Shown: positions 21,643 through 30,703 of the stretch, piece by piece
Layout: each line of letters starts with the position of its first letter
Position numbering within the stretch: the first letter of the stretch is position 1
Source of the DNA: Paracoccaceae bacterium
GTDB taxonomy: Bacteria > Pseudomonadota > Alphaproteobacteria > Rhodobacterales > Rhodobacteraceae
Direction: 5' to 3'
DNA length: 64,000 nucleotides
NCBI GenBank assembly: GCA_019454225.1
Contig: CP075370.1
Span: forward strand, 3,838,001-3,902,000
The notes under the pieces: generated by a model
What the model saw: only the letters and a program-made list of their open reading frames with translations
What the model was told of the DNA's origin: nothing
The model's database searches: none
Position numbers and translations under genes: made by a program

Positions 21643-22296
21643 ATGAAATTCTTCGTCGATACCGCGGATGTCGCGGCGATTTCGGAACTGAACGACCTCG
21701 GCATGGTCGATGGGGTGACGACCAATCCCTCGCTGATCCTGAAGTCCGGGCGCGACATCCTCGAGGTCACCCGCGAAATCTGCGGCATCGTCTCGGGCCC
21801 GGTATCGGCCGAGGTGGTCGCGACCAAGGCTGACGAGATGATCGCCGAGGGCCGGAAGCTGGCCGCGATCGCGCCCAACATCACGGTCAAGGTGCCGCTG
21901 ACCTGGGACGGGCTGAAGACCTGCAAGACCCTGACCGGCGAAGGCTTCATGGTGAACGTCACGCTGTGCTTCAGCGTCAACCAGGCCCTGATCGCCGCCA
22001 AGGCCGGGGCCACCTTCATCAGCCCCTTCATCGGGCGGCTGGACGACATCAACCTCGACGGGCTGGACCTGATCCGCGACATCCGCGAGGTCTACGACAA
22101 TTACGACTTCTCGACGCAGATCCTGGCGGCCTCGATCCGCACGCCCAACCACGTGACGCAATGCGCGCTGATCGGTGCCGACGTCATCACCGCCCCCCCC
22201 GCCGTCATCAAGGCCCTGGCCAGCCACCCGCTGACCGACCGCGGTCTCGAACAATTCCTGGCCGACTGGGCAAAAACGGGGCAGAAAATCCTTTAG
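21643..22296 (+). CDS. tal: transaldolase / fructose-6-phosphate aldolase (TalC-type)
   Basis: A 217-residue TIM-barrel aldolase of the short transaldolase subfamily: [34 protein letters not shown] and the Schiff-base lysine K83 in [13 protein letters not shown]. At this length it could be a true transaldolase or a fructose-6-phosphate aldolase; sequence inspection does not separate them with certainty. Conserved [11 protein letters not shown] and [12 protein letters not shown] segments are intact. The gene follows priA divergently. Confidence 0.93.
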   Translation: MKFFVDTADVAAISELNDLGMVDGVTTNPSLILKSGRDILEVTREICGIVSGPVSAEVVATKADEMIAEGRKLAAIAPNITVKVPLTWDGLKTCKTLTGEGFMVNVTLCFSVNQALIAAKAGATFISPFIGRLDDINLDGLDLIRDIREVYDNYDFSTQILAASIRTPNHVTQCALIGADVITAPPAVIKALASHPLTDRGLEQFLADWAKTGQKIL

Positions 22297-22343
22297 ACAT
22301 GGTGTAACCTGCCCGGCAAATCAGAAGAACGGGCAGCAACAGC

Positions 22344-23036
22344 ATGATTTCACAGGACCTGCGGGACCGCCTGATCGCGGCGCCCGAGACCATTCTGGAC
22401 GACCGCGAGGTGATGAGCGCGCTGATCGGCGCGAATGAGCGGGCCATGGGATCGAACATCGTCGATCTGCGCGGCATCGCCATGGAACGGCTGGAGGCGC
22501 GGCTCGACCGTCTGGAAGACACGCATCGCAACGTCATTGCCGCCGCCTATGACAATCTTGCGGGGACCAACCAGGTGCATCGGGCGCTGCTGCAGATGCT
22601 GGACCCGCTGAGCTTCGAGGATTTCCTGAAGGGTCTGGGCGGCGAGGTGGCGCAGACCCTGCGGGTCGACTGCATCCGGCTGGTACTGGAAACGGCGCAG
22701 GGCGCGGCAGACCCGGTGCTGCGGCGGCTGGGCGATGTGCTGATCGTGGCGGAACCGGGCTTTGTGGCCAGCTACATGGCGGGCGGGCGCAACGTGTCGC
22801 TGCGCCCTGTCACGCTGCGGCAGGTCATACCCGGCTCGGATGCGATCTACGGCGACAAGGCGACGTGGATACGGTCAGAGGCGCTGATGCGGCTGGATTT
22901 CGGTGCGGGGCGGCTGCCCGGGATGCTGGCCATGGGCGCCGAGGACCCGCATCAGTTCCGCCCGGCCCAGGGCACCGACCTGCTGGCCTTCTTTGCTGGC
23001 GTGTTCGAACGCACGATGCGGCGCTGGCTGTCGTGA
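22344..23036 (+). CDS. DUF484 family protein
   Basis: This 230-residue protein has the DUF484 pattern: an N-terminal helical segment with ERLEARLDRLEDTHRNVIAAAYDNLAGTNQVHRALLQ and a GAF-like C-terminal half including GMLAMGAEDPHQFRPAQGTDLLAFFAGVFER. Its stop overlaps the xerC GTG as GTGA. DUF484 genes lie next to xerC across proteobacteria, which supports a role linked to recombination or division, but the biochemical function is not established. Confidence 0.88.
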   Translation: MISQDLRDRLIAAPETILDDREVMSALIGANERAMGSNIVDLRGIAMERLEARLDRLEDTHRNVIAAAYDNLAGTNQVHRALLQMLDPLSFEDFLKGLGGEVAQTLRVDCIRLVLETAQGAADPVLRRLGDVLIVAEPGFVASYMAGGRNVSLRPVTLRQVIPGSDAIYGDKATWIRSEALMRLDFGAGRLPGMLAMGAEDPHQFRPAQGTDLLAFFAGVFERTMRRWLS

Positions 23037-23956
23037 CCCTGGCGATCTCGCCCGCTGCACGGAACGCCCTGTCTGTCTGGCTGGATCACCTGCGCGCGAT
23101 GGATGGCGCCGCAGCGAACACCGTCGCGGCCTATGCGCGCGATGTGACGCGGTGGCTTGCGTTTCTGGCAGAACACCGGGGCGGTACCGAGGGGTTGTCG
23201 GCCCTTGCCGCGGTGCCGCAGACCGACCTGCGGGCCTTTGCAGCCCATGAGCGTGCGCGCGGCCTGTCGGCCCGGTCGATGGCGCGGGTGCTGTCGGCGG
23301 TGAAGGGCTTTACCGGCTGGCTGGCCGACCGCGAGGGCGTCGACGCCACGGCGACCCTGTCGGCCCGGGCCCCCCGCTATCGCCGCAAACTGCCCCGCCC
23401 GCTGTCGGAGGACGCGGCGCGCGCGGTGCTGGACACGGTGGGCGACGATGCGCGCGAACCCTGGATCGCGGCGCGCGACCGGGCGGTGGTGACGCTGCTC
23501 TACGGCTGCGGCCTGCGGATCTCCGAGGCGCTCGGGCTGACCGGCGCGGCGCAGCCGCTGCCGACGGTGCTGCGCATTTCGGGCAAGGGCGGCAAGGAAC
23601 GGCTGGTGCCGGTTCTGCCGGTGGCCCGGACCGCGGTCGAGGACTATGTGCGGCTCTGCCCGTTCGAGATCACGCGCGACGGGCCGCTGTTCCGGGGCGC
23701 GCGCGGCGGGGCCCTGAACCCCGCGATCGTGCAGGCCGCGATGGCGCGCACCCGGGCGCGGCTGGGCCTGCCCGCGACCGCCACGCCACACGCCCTGCGC
23801 CATTCCTTCGCGACCCATCTTCTGGTTGCGGGCGGGGACCTGCGCGCGATACAGGAACTGCTCGGCCATGCGTCGCTGTCCACCACGCAAGGCTACACGG
23901 CCGTTGACACCGCGCGGCTGATGGAGGTTTACGCCCGCGCCCACCCTCGCGCATGA
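23033..23956 (+). CDS. xerC: XerC tyrosine recombinase
   Basis: XerC, with XerD, resolves chromosome dimers at dif. The 307-residue protein has an N-terminal SAM-like core-binding domain and a catalytic domain with the full residue set: R162 (CGLRISEAL), K185 (SGKGGKER), H253 and R256 (HALRHSFATHLL), H279 (LGHASLSTTQ) and nucleophile Y288. The GTG start at 23033 overlaps the DUF484 stop by 4 bases. A longer in-frame start upstream lies inside the neighbouring gene and is rejected. Confidence 0.95.
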   Translation: MTLAISPAARNALSVWLDHLRAMDGAAANTVAAYARDVTRWLAFLAEHRGGTEGLSALAAVPQTDLRAFAAHERARGLSARSMARVLSAVKGFTGWLADREGVDATATLSARAPRYRRKLPRPLSEDAARAVLDTVGDDAREPWIAARDRAVVTLLYGCGLRISEALGLTGAAQPLPTVLRISGKGGKERLVPVLPVARTAVEDYVRLCPFEITRDGPLFRGARGGALNPAIVQAAMARTRARLGLPATATPHALRHSFATHLLVAGGDLRAIQELLGHASLSTTQGYTAVDTARLMEVYARAHPRA

Positions 23957-23966
23957 AAGGCCCATC

Positions 23967-24662
23967 ATGTCGTTGAAGATGAAGGCTTTGTCCGTTCACC
24001 TCCTGACCGCCACAGGCGCGGTCCTGTCGATGCTGGCCATGCTGGCCGCTGTCGAGGAACGGTGGAGCCTGATGTTCCTGTGGCTGGTTCTGGCGCTTGT
24101 GGTCGATGGCGTGGACGGCCCGCTGGCTCGCCGCTACGACGTCAAGGAAAACTGGCCCACCTATGACGGCGTGCTGATGGACCTGATCGTGGACTACCTG
24201 ACCTATGTGTTCATTCCGGCCTACGCGCTGTTCAAGTCGGGGCTTCTGACGGGGTGGACGGGCTGGATCGCGATCATAGTCATCGTCTATGGATCGGTGA
24301 TCTATTTCGCGGATACCCGTATGAAGACAAAGGATAATTCCTTTGCCGGCTTTCCCGCCTGCTGGAACATGGTGGTGCTGGTGCTGTTCGCACTGCGACC
24401 GGGCGAGTGGACGACGCTGTTCATCGTGGTCGCGCTGACGGTGGCGATGTTCCTGAACCTGAAGTTCGTGCATCCCGTGCGCACCGACCGCTGGCGCGAG
24501 ATCACTCTGCCGGTGGCCTTTGCCTGGGTGGCCTTTGCCGGATGGGCGGCCTGGGTCGATTTCGACGAGGGGTCATGGGCCCACTGGGGTCTGATCCTGA
24601 CAACGCTCTACCTGGCCCTTGCCGGCATCGCGCAGCAGATCCTGCCACCGCGCCCGCGCTAG
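23967..24662 (+). CDS. pcs: phosphatidylcholine synthase
   Basis: Pcs makes phosphatidylcholine directly from CDP-diacylglycerol and choline in the membrane. The 231-residue protein has about eight hydrophobic segments and the CDP-alcohol phosphatidyltransferase motif as DGVDGPLARR...GVLMDLIVD (about 46-77). The continuation DYLTYVFIPAYALFKSG is characteristic of bacterial Pcs. It starts 10 bases after xerC. This implies that phosphatidylcholine is present when choline is available, as in many Rhodobacteraceae and Rhizobiales. Confidence 0.92.
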   Translation: MSLKMKALSVHLLTATGAVLSMLAMLAAVEERWSLMFLWLVLALVVDGVDGPLARRYDVKENWPTYDGVLMDLIVDYLTYVFIPAYALFKSGLLTGWTGWIAIIVIVYGSVIYFADTRMKTKDNSFAGFPACWNMVVLVLFALRPGEWTTLFIVVALTVAMFLNLKFVHPVRTDRWREITLPVAFAWVAFAGWAAWVDFDEGSWAHWGLILTTLYLALAGIAQQILPPRPR

Positions 24663-24669
24663 GCGCACA

Positions 24670-24707
24670 GGCCCCCCTCCCGGCACCGCAGGGCCGGAAC
24701 GGGGGCC
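24670..24707. terminator. hairpin between convergent pcs and ileS
   Basis: GGCCCCC (24670-24676) pairs with GGGGGCC (24701-24707). Inside it CCGGC (24680-24684) pairs with GCCGG (24693-24697), separated by a symmetric 3-base internal loop. It lies between the pcs stop (24662) and the ileS stop (24720) and could act in both directions. There is no clear T-run. Confidence 0.4.
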
Positions 24708-24719
24708 GGACCAACCGGT

Positions 24720-27686
24720 CTAGCCCAGTGCCGCGTCGCAGCGGGCACAGGTGGCGGGGTGCCGGTGGTGACCGACGTCGGGCAGGATCTGCCAGCAGCG
24801 CTCGCATTTCTGGCCCTCGGCCGGGGCAAAGACCACGGCAATACCCGGCACCTCGGCCAGGTGGAAGGCATCTTCGGCGGCGGCGGCATCGGTCAGCGTC
24901 ATCCCGCTGGTGATGCAGATTTCGGCGAAATCCACAGCCCTCAGCGCCGCAAGCAGGCCCTGATCCTGCACATGCACAACGGGGGCGGCCTCAAGGCTGG
25001 CGCCGATGACCTTGGCGGTGCGCTGCACCTCAAGCGCCGCCGTGACGACGCGGCGGGCCTGGCGGATACGCTGCCAGCGTTCGGCAAGCGCATCGTCGCG
25101 CCAGTCCACCGGCGTCTCGGGGAAGTCGCGCAGATGGATGCTGTCGTCATCCGACGGGAACCGCGACAGCCAGACCTCCTCGGCGGTGAACACCAGGATC
25201 GGGGCGAGCCAGCCGGTCAGGCGGTGGAACAGCAGGTCCAGGATCGTCCGGCAGGCCCGGCGGCGCAACGACGACGGCGCATCGCAGTACAGGGCATCCT
25301 TGCGGATGTCGAAGTAGATCGACGACAGATCCGTGGTCGCAAAGGCAAAGAGCCGCTGGAACACGCCCTGGAAGTCATAGGCCGCGTAGCCGCTGCGCAC
25401 CTCGGCATCCAGTTCGGCCAGCCGGTGCAGGACCCAGCGTTCCAGTTCCGGCATCTCGGCGGGCGCCACACGCTCGGTCTCGTCGAAATCCTTCAGGTTG
25501 CCCAGCATGAAGCGCAGCGTGTTGCGCAACCGGCGATAGCTGTCGGCCACGCCCTTCAGGATTTCCTTGCCGATCCGCAGATCCTGCGTGTAGTCGGACT
25601 GTGCCACCCAGAGGCGCAGGATGTCGGCGCCGTATTCGTCGATCACCGCCTGCGGCGCCACGGTGTTGCCGAGCGACTTGGACATCTTCATGCCCTTCTC
25701 GTCCAGCGTGAACCCGTGGGTCAGGACGCCCCGGTATGGCGCGCGCCCCTTGGTGCCGCAGGCCTGCAACAGGCTGGAATGGAACCATCCGCGATGCTGG
25801 TCGGTGCCTTCAAGGTAAAGGTCGGCGATGCCGTCCGCCGCGCCGTCCGCCCGGTCGCGCAGCACGAAGGCATGGGTCGAGCCGGAGTCGAACCACACGT
25901 CTAGGATGTCGAAGACCTGTTCATAGGCTGCGCTATCCACAAGGCCATCAAGGACGCGTTCCTTGAATCCCTGCACATACCAGACATCGGCGCCCTCGGC
26001 CTCGAAGGCCGCGACGATCCGGGCATTCACCCGTTCGTCGCGCAGCAGGAACTCGGGATCGGTCGGCCGTGCGCCCTTCCTGACAAAGCAGGTCAGCGGC
26101 ACGCCCCAGGCCCGCTGGCGCGACAGCACCCAGTCGGGCCGCGCCTCGATCATCGAATGCAGGCGGTTGCGGCCCGTCTGCGGGGTCCATGTGACAAGCT
26201 CGTTGATCGAGGCCAGGGCCCGGCTGCGGATCGTGTCGCCATGCGCACCCATGCCGTCATCCAGCTTGCGGTCGATGGCGACAAACCACTGTGGCGTGTT
26301 GCGATAGATCACCGGCGCCTTCGACCGCCAGGAATGCGGGTAGGAATGGCGCAGCTTGGCCTTGGCGAAAAGCGCCCCCGCCCCGTGCAGCGCCCTGATG
26401 ACGCTGACGTTGGCGGGGCCTTCCTTGCCCTCGGGCGTGATGATGTGCTGCCCGCCGAAGATCGGCACGTCGGCCCGATAGCTGCCGTCGGGCTCGACGT
26501 TGTAGGTCATCGGCAGGCCGAACTTCTGGCCGAGGATGTAGTCGTCATCGCCATGGCTGGGCGCGGTATGCACGAACCCGGTGCCCGCGTCGTCGGTGAC
26601 ATGCTCGCCGGGCAGCATGGGCACGTCATAGTCCCATTCGCCGTTGCCGCCCTCGATCCCGCGGAAGGGGTGGGCAAGGGTCAGGGCCCCCAACTCATCG
26701 GCAGTCACATCCCGCAGCCGACGATACATCGTGCCGTCCAGCTTGGCCGCGGCCATCACCTGCGCGGCCAGATTGTCGGCCATCAGATAGGTCGAGCCGA
26801 TGGTGGCGTTGCTTTCCGCAGGGCGCCCCGTGACCTCATAGAGACCATAGGAAATGGACGGGTTGAACGCGACCGCCCGGTTCTGCGGGATGGTCCAGGG
26901 GGTGGTGGTCCAGATCAGGACGCGGGCGGATCGCAACGCCTGATGCCGCAGCAATTGCTCATGGGATTCAGGGTTTGTGCCCCCAATCCCAAGGTAGCTC
27001 GTGCTGGCCACCCGGAACGGCACCCAGACCTGATGGCTGGTATGCTCGTGATACTCCACCTCCGCCTCGGCCAGCGCGGTCTTTTCCACCGGCGACCACA
27101 TCACCGGCTTCGACCCCTGATAGAGCGACCCGTTCATCAGGAACTGCATGAACTCGGCCGCGATCACCGCCTCGGCGTGGTAGTCCATTGTCAGATAGGG
27201 GCGATCCCAGGCGCCGGTCACGCCCAGGCGCTTGAATTCCGCCCGCTGCACGTCGATCCAGCCTTCGGCGAACTTGCGGCATTCCTGGCGGAACGCGACC
27301 GTGTCCACGTCGTCCTTGTTCAGGCCCTTGGCGCGATACTGCTCCTCGATCTTCCATTCGATCGGCAGGCCGTGGCAGTCCCAGCCCGGCACATAGCGGC
27401 TGTCGCGGCCCATCATCTGCTGCGACCGGACCACCATGTCCTTCAGCACCTTGTTCAGCGCGTGCCCGATGTGCAGATGCCCGTTGGCATAGGGGGGGCC
27501 GTCGTGCAGGACAAAGGGCGCGCGACCGGCCGCCCGCTCGCGCAGGCGGTCATAGACCCCGATCCGCGCCCAGCGGTCCAGCCAGCCGGGTTCGCGCTGC
27601 GGCAGGCCCGCGCGCATCGGAAACTCGGTTTCGGGCAGGAAGACGGTATCGCGGTAATCGGGCGCGGTCGTGGTATCGGCGCACAT
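24720..27686 (-). CDS. ileS: isoleucyl-tRNA synthetase
   Basis: The 988-residue class I synthetase charges tRNA(Ile). It has the HIGH-type motif HLHIGH in PPYANGHLHIGHALNK, the CP1 editing domain (LIWTTTPWTIPQNRAV, GTGFVHTAPSHGDDDY), the KMSKSLGN motif, the anticodon-binding domain and a C-terminal zinc site CERCWQ...CARC. The length includes family-typical insertions. It has its own apparent promoter and a GC-rich hairpin in its leader; truA lies upstream on the same strand. Confidence 0.98.
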   Translation of the reverse strand: MCADTTTAPDYRDTVFLPETEFPMRAGLPQREPGWLDRWARIGVYDRLRERAAGRAPFVLHDGPPYANGHLHIGHALNKVLKDMVVRSQQMMGRDSRYVPGWDCHGLPIEWKIEEQYRAKGLNKDDVDTVAFRQECRKFAEGWIDVQRAEFKRLGVTGAWDRPYLTMDYHAEAVIAAEFMQFLMNGSLYQGSKPVMWSPVEKTALAEAEVEYHEHTSHQVWVPFRVASTSYLGIGGTNPESHEQLLRHQALRSARVLIWTTTPWTIPQNRAVAFNPSISYGLYEVTGRPAESNATIGSTYLMADNLAAQVMAAAKLDGTMYRRLRDVTADELGALTLAHPFRGIEGGNGEWDYDVPMLPGEHVTDDAGTGFVHTAPSHGDDDYILGQKFGLPMTYNVEPDGSYRADVPIFGGQHIITPEGKEGPANVSVIRALHGAGALFAKAKLRHSYPHSWRSKAPVIYRNTPQWFVAIDRKLDDGMGAHGDTIRSRALASINELVTWTPQTGRNRLHSMIEARPDWVLSRQRAWGVPLTCFVRKGARPTDPEFLLRDERVNARIVAAFEAEGADVWYVQGFKERVLDGLVDSAAYEQVFDILDVWFDSGSTHAFVLRDRADGAADGIADLYLEGTDQHRGWFHSSLLQACGTKGRAPYRGVLTHGFTLDEKGMKMSKSLGNTVAPQAVIDEYGADILRLWVAQSDYTQDLRIGKEILKGVADSYRRLRNTLRFMLGNLKDFDETERVAPAEMPELERWVLHRLAELDAEVRSGYAAYDFQGVFQRLFAFATTDLSSIYFDIRKDALYCDAPSSLRRRACRTILDLLFHRLTGWLAPILVFTAEEVWLSRFPSDDDSIHLRDFPETPVDWRDDALAERWQRIRQARRVVTAALEVQRTAKVIGASLEAAPVVHVQDQGLLAALRAVDFAEICITSGMTLTDAAAAEDAFHLAEVPGIAVVFAPAEGQKCERCWQILPDVGHHRHPATCARCDAALG

Positions 27687-27728
27687 GGGGGCGGTCCTTC
27701 GGGAAAGCGGGACGGGAACGGCAGGAAC

Positions 27729-27754
27729 CCCGGCGCCCGTGTCAGGGCGCCGGG
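27729..27754 (-). terminator. strong GC hairpin between truA and ileS
   Basis: CCCGGCGCCC (27729-27738) pairs perfectly with GGGCGCCGGG (27745-27754) around a 6-base loop. On the minus strand it is downstream of truA and also downstream of the putative ileS promoter, so it would fold in the ileS 5' leader, about 43 bases before the ileS start. It could terminate truA readthrough or be a leader element. No U-tract follows. Confidence 0.4.
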
Positions 27755-27793
27755 CGGCTAATTCGTTTATCGCACCCGGTTCGCATCGGCGGC

Positions 27794-27822
27794 GTTATAG
27801 GCGCGCGGCCCTGCGCCGTAAA
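27794..27822 (-). promoter_or_regulatory. candidate sigma-70 promoter of ileS
   Basis: On the minus strand TTTACG (27822-27817) and TATAAC (27799-27794) are separated by exactly 17 bases. The -10 matches consensus in 5 of 6 positions and the -35 in 4 of 6. Predicted transcription would start near 27786, giving a leader of about 100 bases before ileS. It lies just past the truA stop codon. Confidence 0.5.
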
Positions 27823-27832
27823 GGCCGGGCGG

Positions 27833-28606
27833 TCAGGTCGCAAAGGGATCGGTTTCATAGGCCACATGGGTCAGGCACAGGCCCTGCGGCGGCGCCACCG
27901 GCCCGCAGGCCGCGCGGTCGCGGGCGGCGATCGCATCGGCCATCCGGCGCGGCGCCCATGCCCCTGCCCCCACCCGTTCAAGCGTGCCCACCATCGAGCG
28001 CACCTGGCTGTGCAGGAAGGATCGCGCGCGGAAGGTCAGGCGGATCTCCTGCCCGCCCGGCAGCGGCAGCGCCTCGACCCCGGCCGCGTCCAGCGTCTTG
28101 ACCGGGCTTTGCGCCTGGCACAGCGCGGCGCGGAAGGTGGTGAAGTCGTGCCTGCCGATCAGATGCGCCGCGCCGGCCCGCATCGCCCCGGCGTCGAGCG
28201 GCGGCGCGACGTGCCAGGCCGTGCCGCGGTCCAGCACCGGCGGGGCGCGGCGGTTGACGATGCGGTACAGGTACTGCCGTTCCCGGGCCGAGAACCGGGC
28301 GTGGAAATCTGCCCCGACCTGCGCGCAGGCGGTCACCGCCACGGGCAGGGGCCGCAGATGGGCATTCACCGCCTGCAGCAGGCGAAAGACGTCCCAGTCG
28401 CGCGACAGGTCGGCATGGGCCACCTGCCCGGTCGCATGCACCCCGGCGTCGGTCCGCCCGGCACCCTGCACCACCGGCGCGGCCGGATCGAGCCGGGCAA
28501 GCGCCGCCTCGACCGCGCCCTGCACCGAGGCGTGGCCTTCCGACTGGCGCTGCCAGCCGTGGAAGGGCGTTCCGTCATATTCGATGCGAAAGGCATAGCG
28601 CGGCAT
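27833..28606 (-). CDS. truA: TruA, tRNA pseudouridine(38-40) synthase
   Basis: TruA isomerises uridines 38-40 in the anticodon arm of many tRNAs. The 257-residue protein starts [21 protein letters not shown] and has catalytic Asp53 in [11 protein letters not shown]. Other conserved elements are [24 protein letters not shown] and [18 protein letters not shown]. The ATG at 28606 matches the family N-terminus better than one 12 codons upstream. Confidence 0.96.
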   Translation of the reverse strand: MPRYAFRIEYDGTPFHGWQRQSEGHASVQGAVEAALARLDPAAPVVQGAGRTDAGVHATGQVAHADLSRDWDVFRLLQAVNAHLRPLPVAVTACAQVGADFHARFSARERQYLYRIVNRRAPPVLDRGTAWHVAPPLDAGAMRAGAAHLIGRHDFTTFRAALCQAQSPVKTLDAAGVEALPLPGGQEIRLTFRARSFLHSQVRSMVGTLERVGAGAWAPRRMADAIAARDRAACGPVAPPQGLCLTHVAYETDPFAT

Positions 28607-28707
28607 GATCCGCGCCCTAGCCTGCCGTGTCGTCCCGCGCAACCGCCCCTTTCGCCGGAAGACGGGGGTTCCTATTGTCTGGGGATCGACAAGGCAGGAG
28701 TGGCCGC

Positions 28708-30117
28708 GTGGCGGGACTGGTGGGCGGGATCGTACGCGGCGCGGGCGACGTCGTGCAGGGGCTTTCGGAGTCCCTGTTCGAGGAGCCGCGCATCCGCCTT
28801 GGCGTGACGGGCCTCGCCCGTGCGGGCAAGACCGTGTTCATCACCTCGCTGGTCGCCAACCTGATGGACCGCGCCCGGATGGTTCAGTTCTCGGCTGCGG
28901 ACCAGATCGAGACAGCCTTTCTGCAACCGCAGCCGCATGTCACGCTGCCGCGCTTCGAGTATGAGGCGCATCTGGCCGCGCTGACCGGTCCGGCGCCACG
29001 CTGGCCCGCATCGACGCGGCAGATCTCGGAACTGCGCCTGTCGCTGCGGCTGCGGCCGCAGGGTTTGTTCGGGGGGCTTCGTGGGCCACGGACGCTGCAC
29101 CTCGACATCATCGACTATCCCGGCGAATGGCTGCTGGACGTGGCGCTGCTCGATCTCGACTATGCGGCCTGGTGCGACCGCACCCTTGCCAGGATCGAGG
29201 GCCGGGCCGAGGCGGCCGCATTCCTGGCACAGGCCCGCGCGGCCGACGGCAGCCTGCCCTTCGACGAGGAAACGGCGCGGCAGCTGGCGGCGGCCTGGAC
29301 GGACCATCTGTCGGCGGCGCGGGATGCCGGCTGGTCTGACTGCACGCCGGGCCGGTTCCTGCTGCCGGGGGATCTGGCGGGGTCGCCGGTGCTGACCTTC
29401 GCGCCGCTGCCGCCGCCCTCGTCTACTCCGCGCGGTTCCCTGTGGCGCGAGATGTCGCGCCGGTTCGTGGCCTACCGTGACCGCGTGGTGGCCCCCTTCT
29501 TCCGCGACCACTTTGCGCGGATCGACCGGCAGGTGGTGCTGATGGACGTTCTGGGAGCAATCCATGCGGGGCCACGGGCGCTTGAGGACCAGCGGCGCAC
29601 CATGGCGGAAATCCTGTCGGCCTTCCGGCCCGGCACCACCGGCATGCTGCTGCGCCTGCTGGGGGCAAAGCGGGTCGAGCGCATCCTGTTCGCGGCGACC
29701 AAGGCCGACCATCTGCACCACACCGAACACCCCCGCATGACGGCGATCATCGAGGCCATGCTGCGCGAGGCGCGCGACCGCGCGGCCTTTGCAGGCGCCC
29801 GGACCATGGCGCTTTCGCTGGCCAGCCTGCGTGCGACCACCGAGGAGATGCGTGATCATGGCGGCGTGGCCCTGCCCTGCGTGCGCGGCACCCTGGAGGG
29901 AACCGGTCGGCAGGCCGCGCTGTTCCCCGGCCACCTTCCCGAGGATCCGGGCCGCCTGCTGTCGCCCGCCCGCGAGGGGGCCGAGCGTTGGCTGGATGGC
30001 GACTGGCGGCTGATGACCTTTGCCCCGGCCGCGCTGTCGCTGAAGCCGGGCGAGGGGCCGCCGCATATCCGGCTGGACCGCGCGGCGGATTTCCTGCTGT
30101 CCGACCGGCTGGCCTGA
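28708..30117 (+). CDS. ycjX: YcjX-family P-loop protein
   Basis: A 469-residue predicted NTPase of the YcjX (DUF463) family with Walker A GLARAGKT (35-42), followed by [23 protein letters not shown] and [12 protein letters not shown]. Family proteins are linked to phage-shock or stress regulons in enterobacteria, usually with ycjF, but their biochemical role is unclear. The GTG at 28708 is chosen because AGGAG lies 7 bases upstream; an ATG at 28627 would add 27 poorly conserved residues. Confidence 0.88.
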   Translation: MAGLVGGIVRGAGDVVQGLSESLFEEPRIRLGVTGLARAGKTVFITSLVANLMDRARMVQFSAADQIETAFLQPQPHVTLPRFEYEAHLAALTGPAPRWPASTRQISELRLSLRLRPQGLFGGLRGPRTLHLDIIDYPGEWLLDVALLDLDYAAWCDRTLARIEGRAEAAAFLAQARAADGSLPFDEETARQLAAAWTDHLSAARDAGWSDCTPGRFLLPGDLAGSPVLTFAPLPPPSSTPRGSLWREMSRRFVAYRDRVVAPFFRDHFARIDRQVVLMDVLGAIHAGPRALEDQRRTMAEILSAFRPGTTGMLLRLLGAKRVERILFAATKADHLHHTEHPRMTAIIEAMLREARDRAAFAGARTMALSLASLRATTEEMRDHGGVALPCVRGTLEGTGRQAALFPGHLPEDPGRLLSPAREGAERWLDGDWRLMTFAPAALSLKPGEGPPHIRLDRAADFLLSDRLA

Positions 30118-30158
30118 GCCGATTGCGCGGCGCGCACCGGTGGTGCTAGCCTGCGTCG

Positions 30159-30632
30159 ATGGATGTGATCATCGACATCGCCGCGCCGACACCCGCCCGA
30201 TACGACGTCGCCGGAACCACCGCCGCCGCGTTGCGTCGCGCGCTGTCGCGTCATGGCGAATGGGGGCAGTTCAGCGGCAGGCTGACCGTGACGCCGCAGG
30301 GTCGGCCGACGGTCAGCCGTGTCCGGGTGGCCTGCAGGCCGGTGGTGACCATGCCGAACTGGACCAACCGCGCCGACGCGCCGCGCGACCTTCAGGCGAA
30401 ATGGGACCGGATGTATGCCGCACTCGAACGCCATGAGCGGGGGCATGAGGATATCCTGCGGCGCATCGCCAACGAGTTCCGCGACGACGTGCAGGCGATG
30501 GACCCCGCGCCCGACCGCAACCGCCTGCGCCGCCTCGGCCGCGAACTGCTGCGCGAACACCGGGCACGTCAGGTCAGCTATGACCGCGCGACCAGCCACG
30601 GACAGCGCGATGGCGTCGAGCTGCCCGACTGA
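30159..30632 (+). CDS. DUF922 putative Zn-dependent protease
   Basis: The 157-residue product has the HExxH metalloprotease motif as HERGH at residues 92-96 (RHERGHEDILRRIANEF). It sits in the DUF922 context with WDRMYAALE before it and LLREHRARQVSYDRATSHG after it. No signal peptide is visible from the assigned start, although some DUF922 proteins are secreted. It lies between ycjX (41 bases before) and ycjF (71 bases after) on the same strand. Protease activity is predicted from the motif only. Confidence 0.75.
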   Translation: MDVIIDIAAPTPARYDVAGTTAAALRRALSRHGEWGQFSGRLTVTPQGRPTVSRVRVACRPVVTMPNWTNRADAPRDLQAKWDRMYAALERHERGHEDILRRIANEFRDDVQAMDPAPDRNRLRRLGRELLREHRARQVSYDRATSHGQRDGVELPD

Positions 30633-30703
30633 CAGCCCAAGGCTTGACCGCGGGGCGGGGAATGCGCACCTCTCCCCGAGGCGCTGCCGCGCCGGAGCCT
30701 GCC

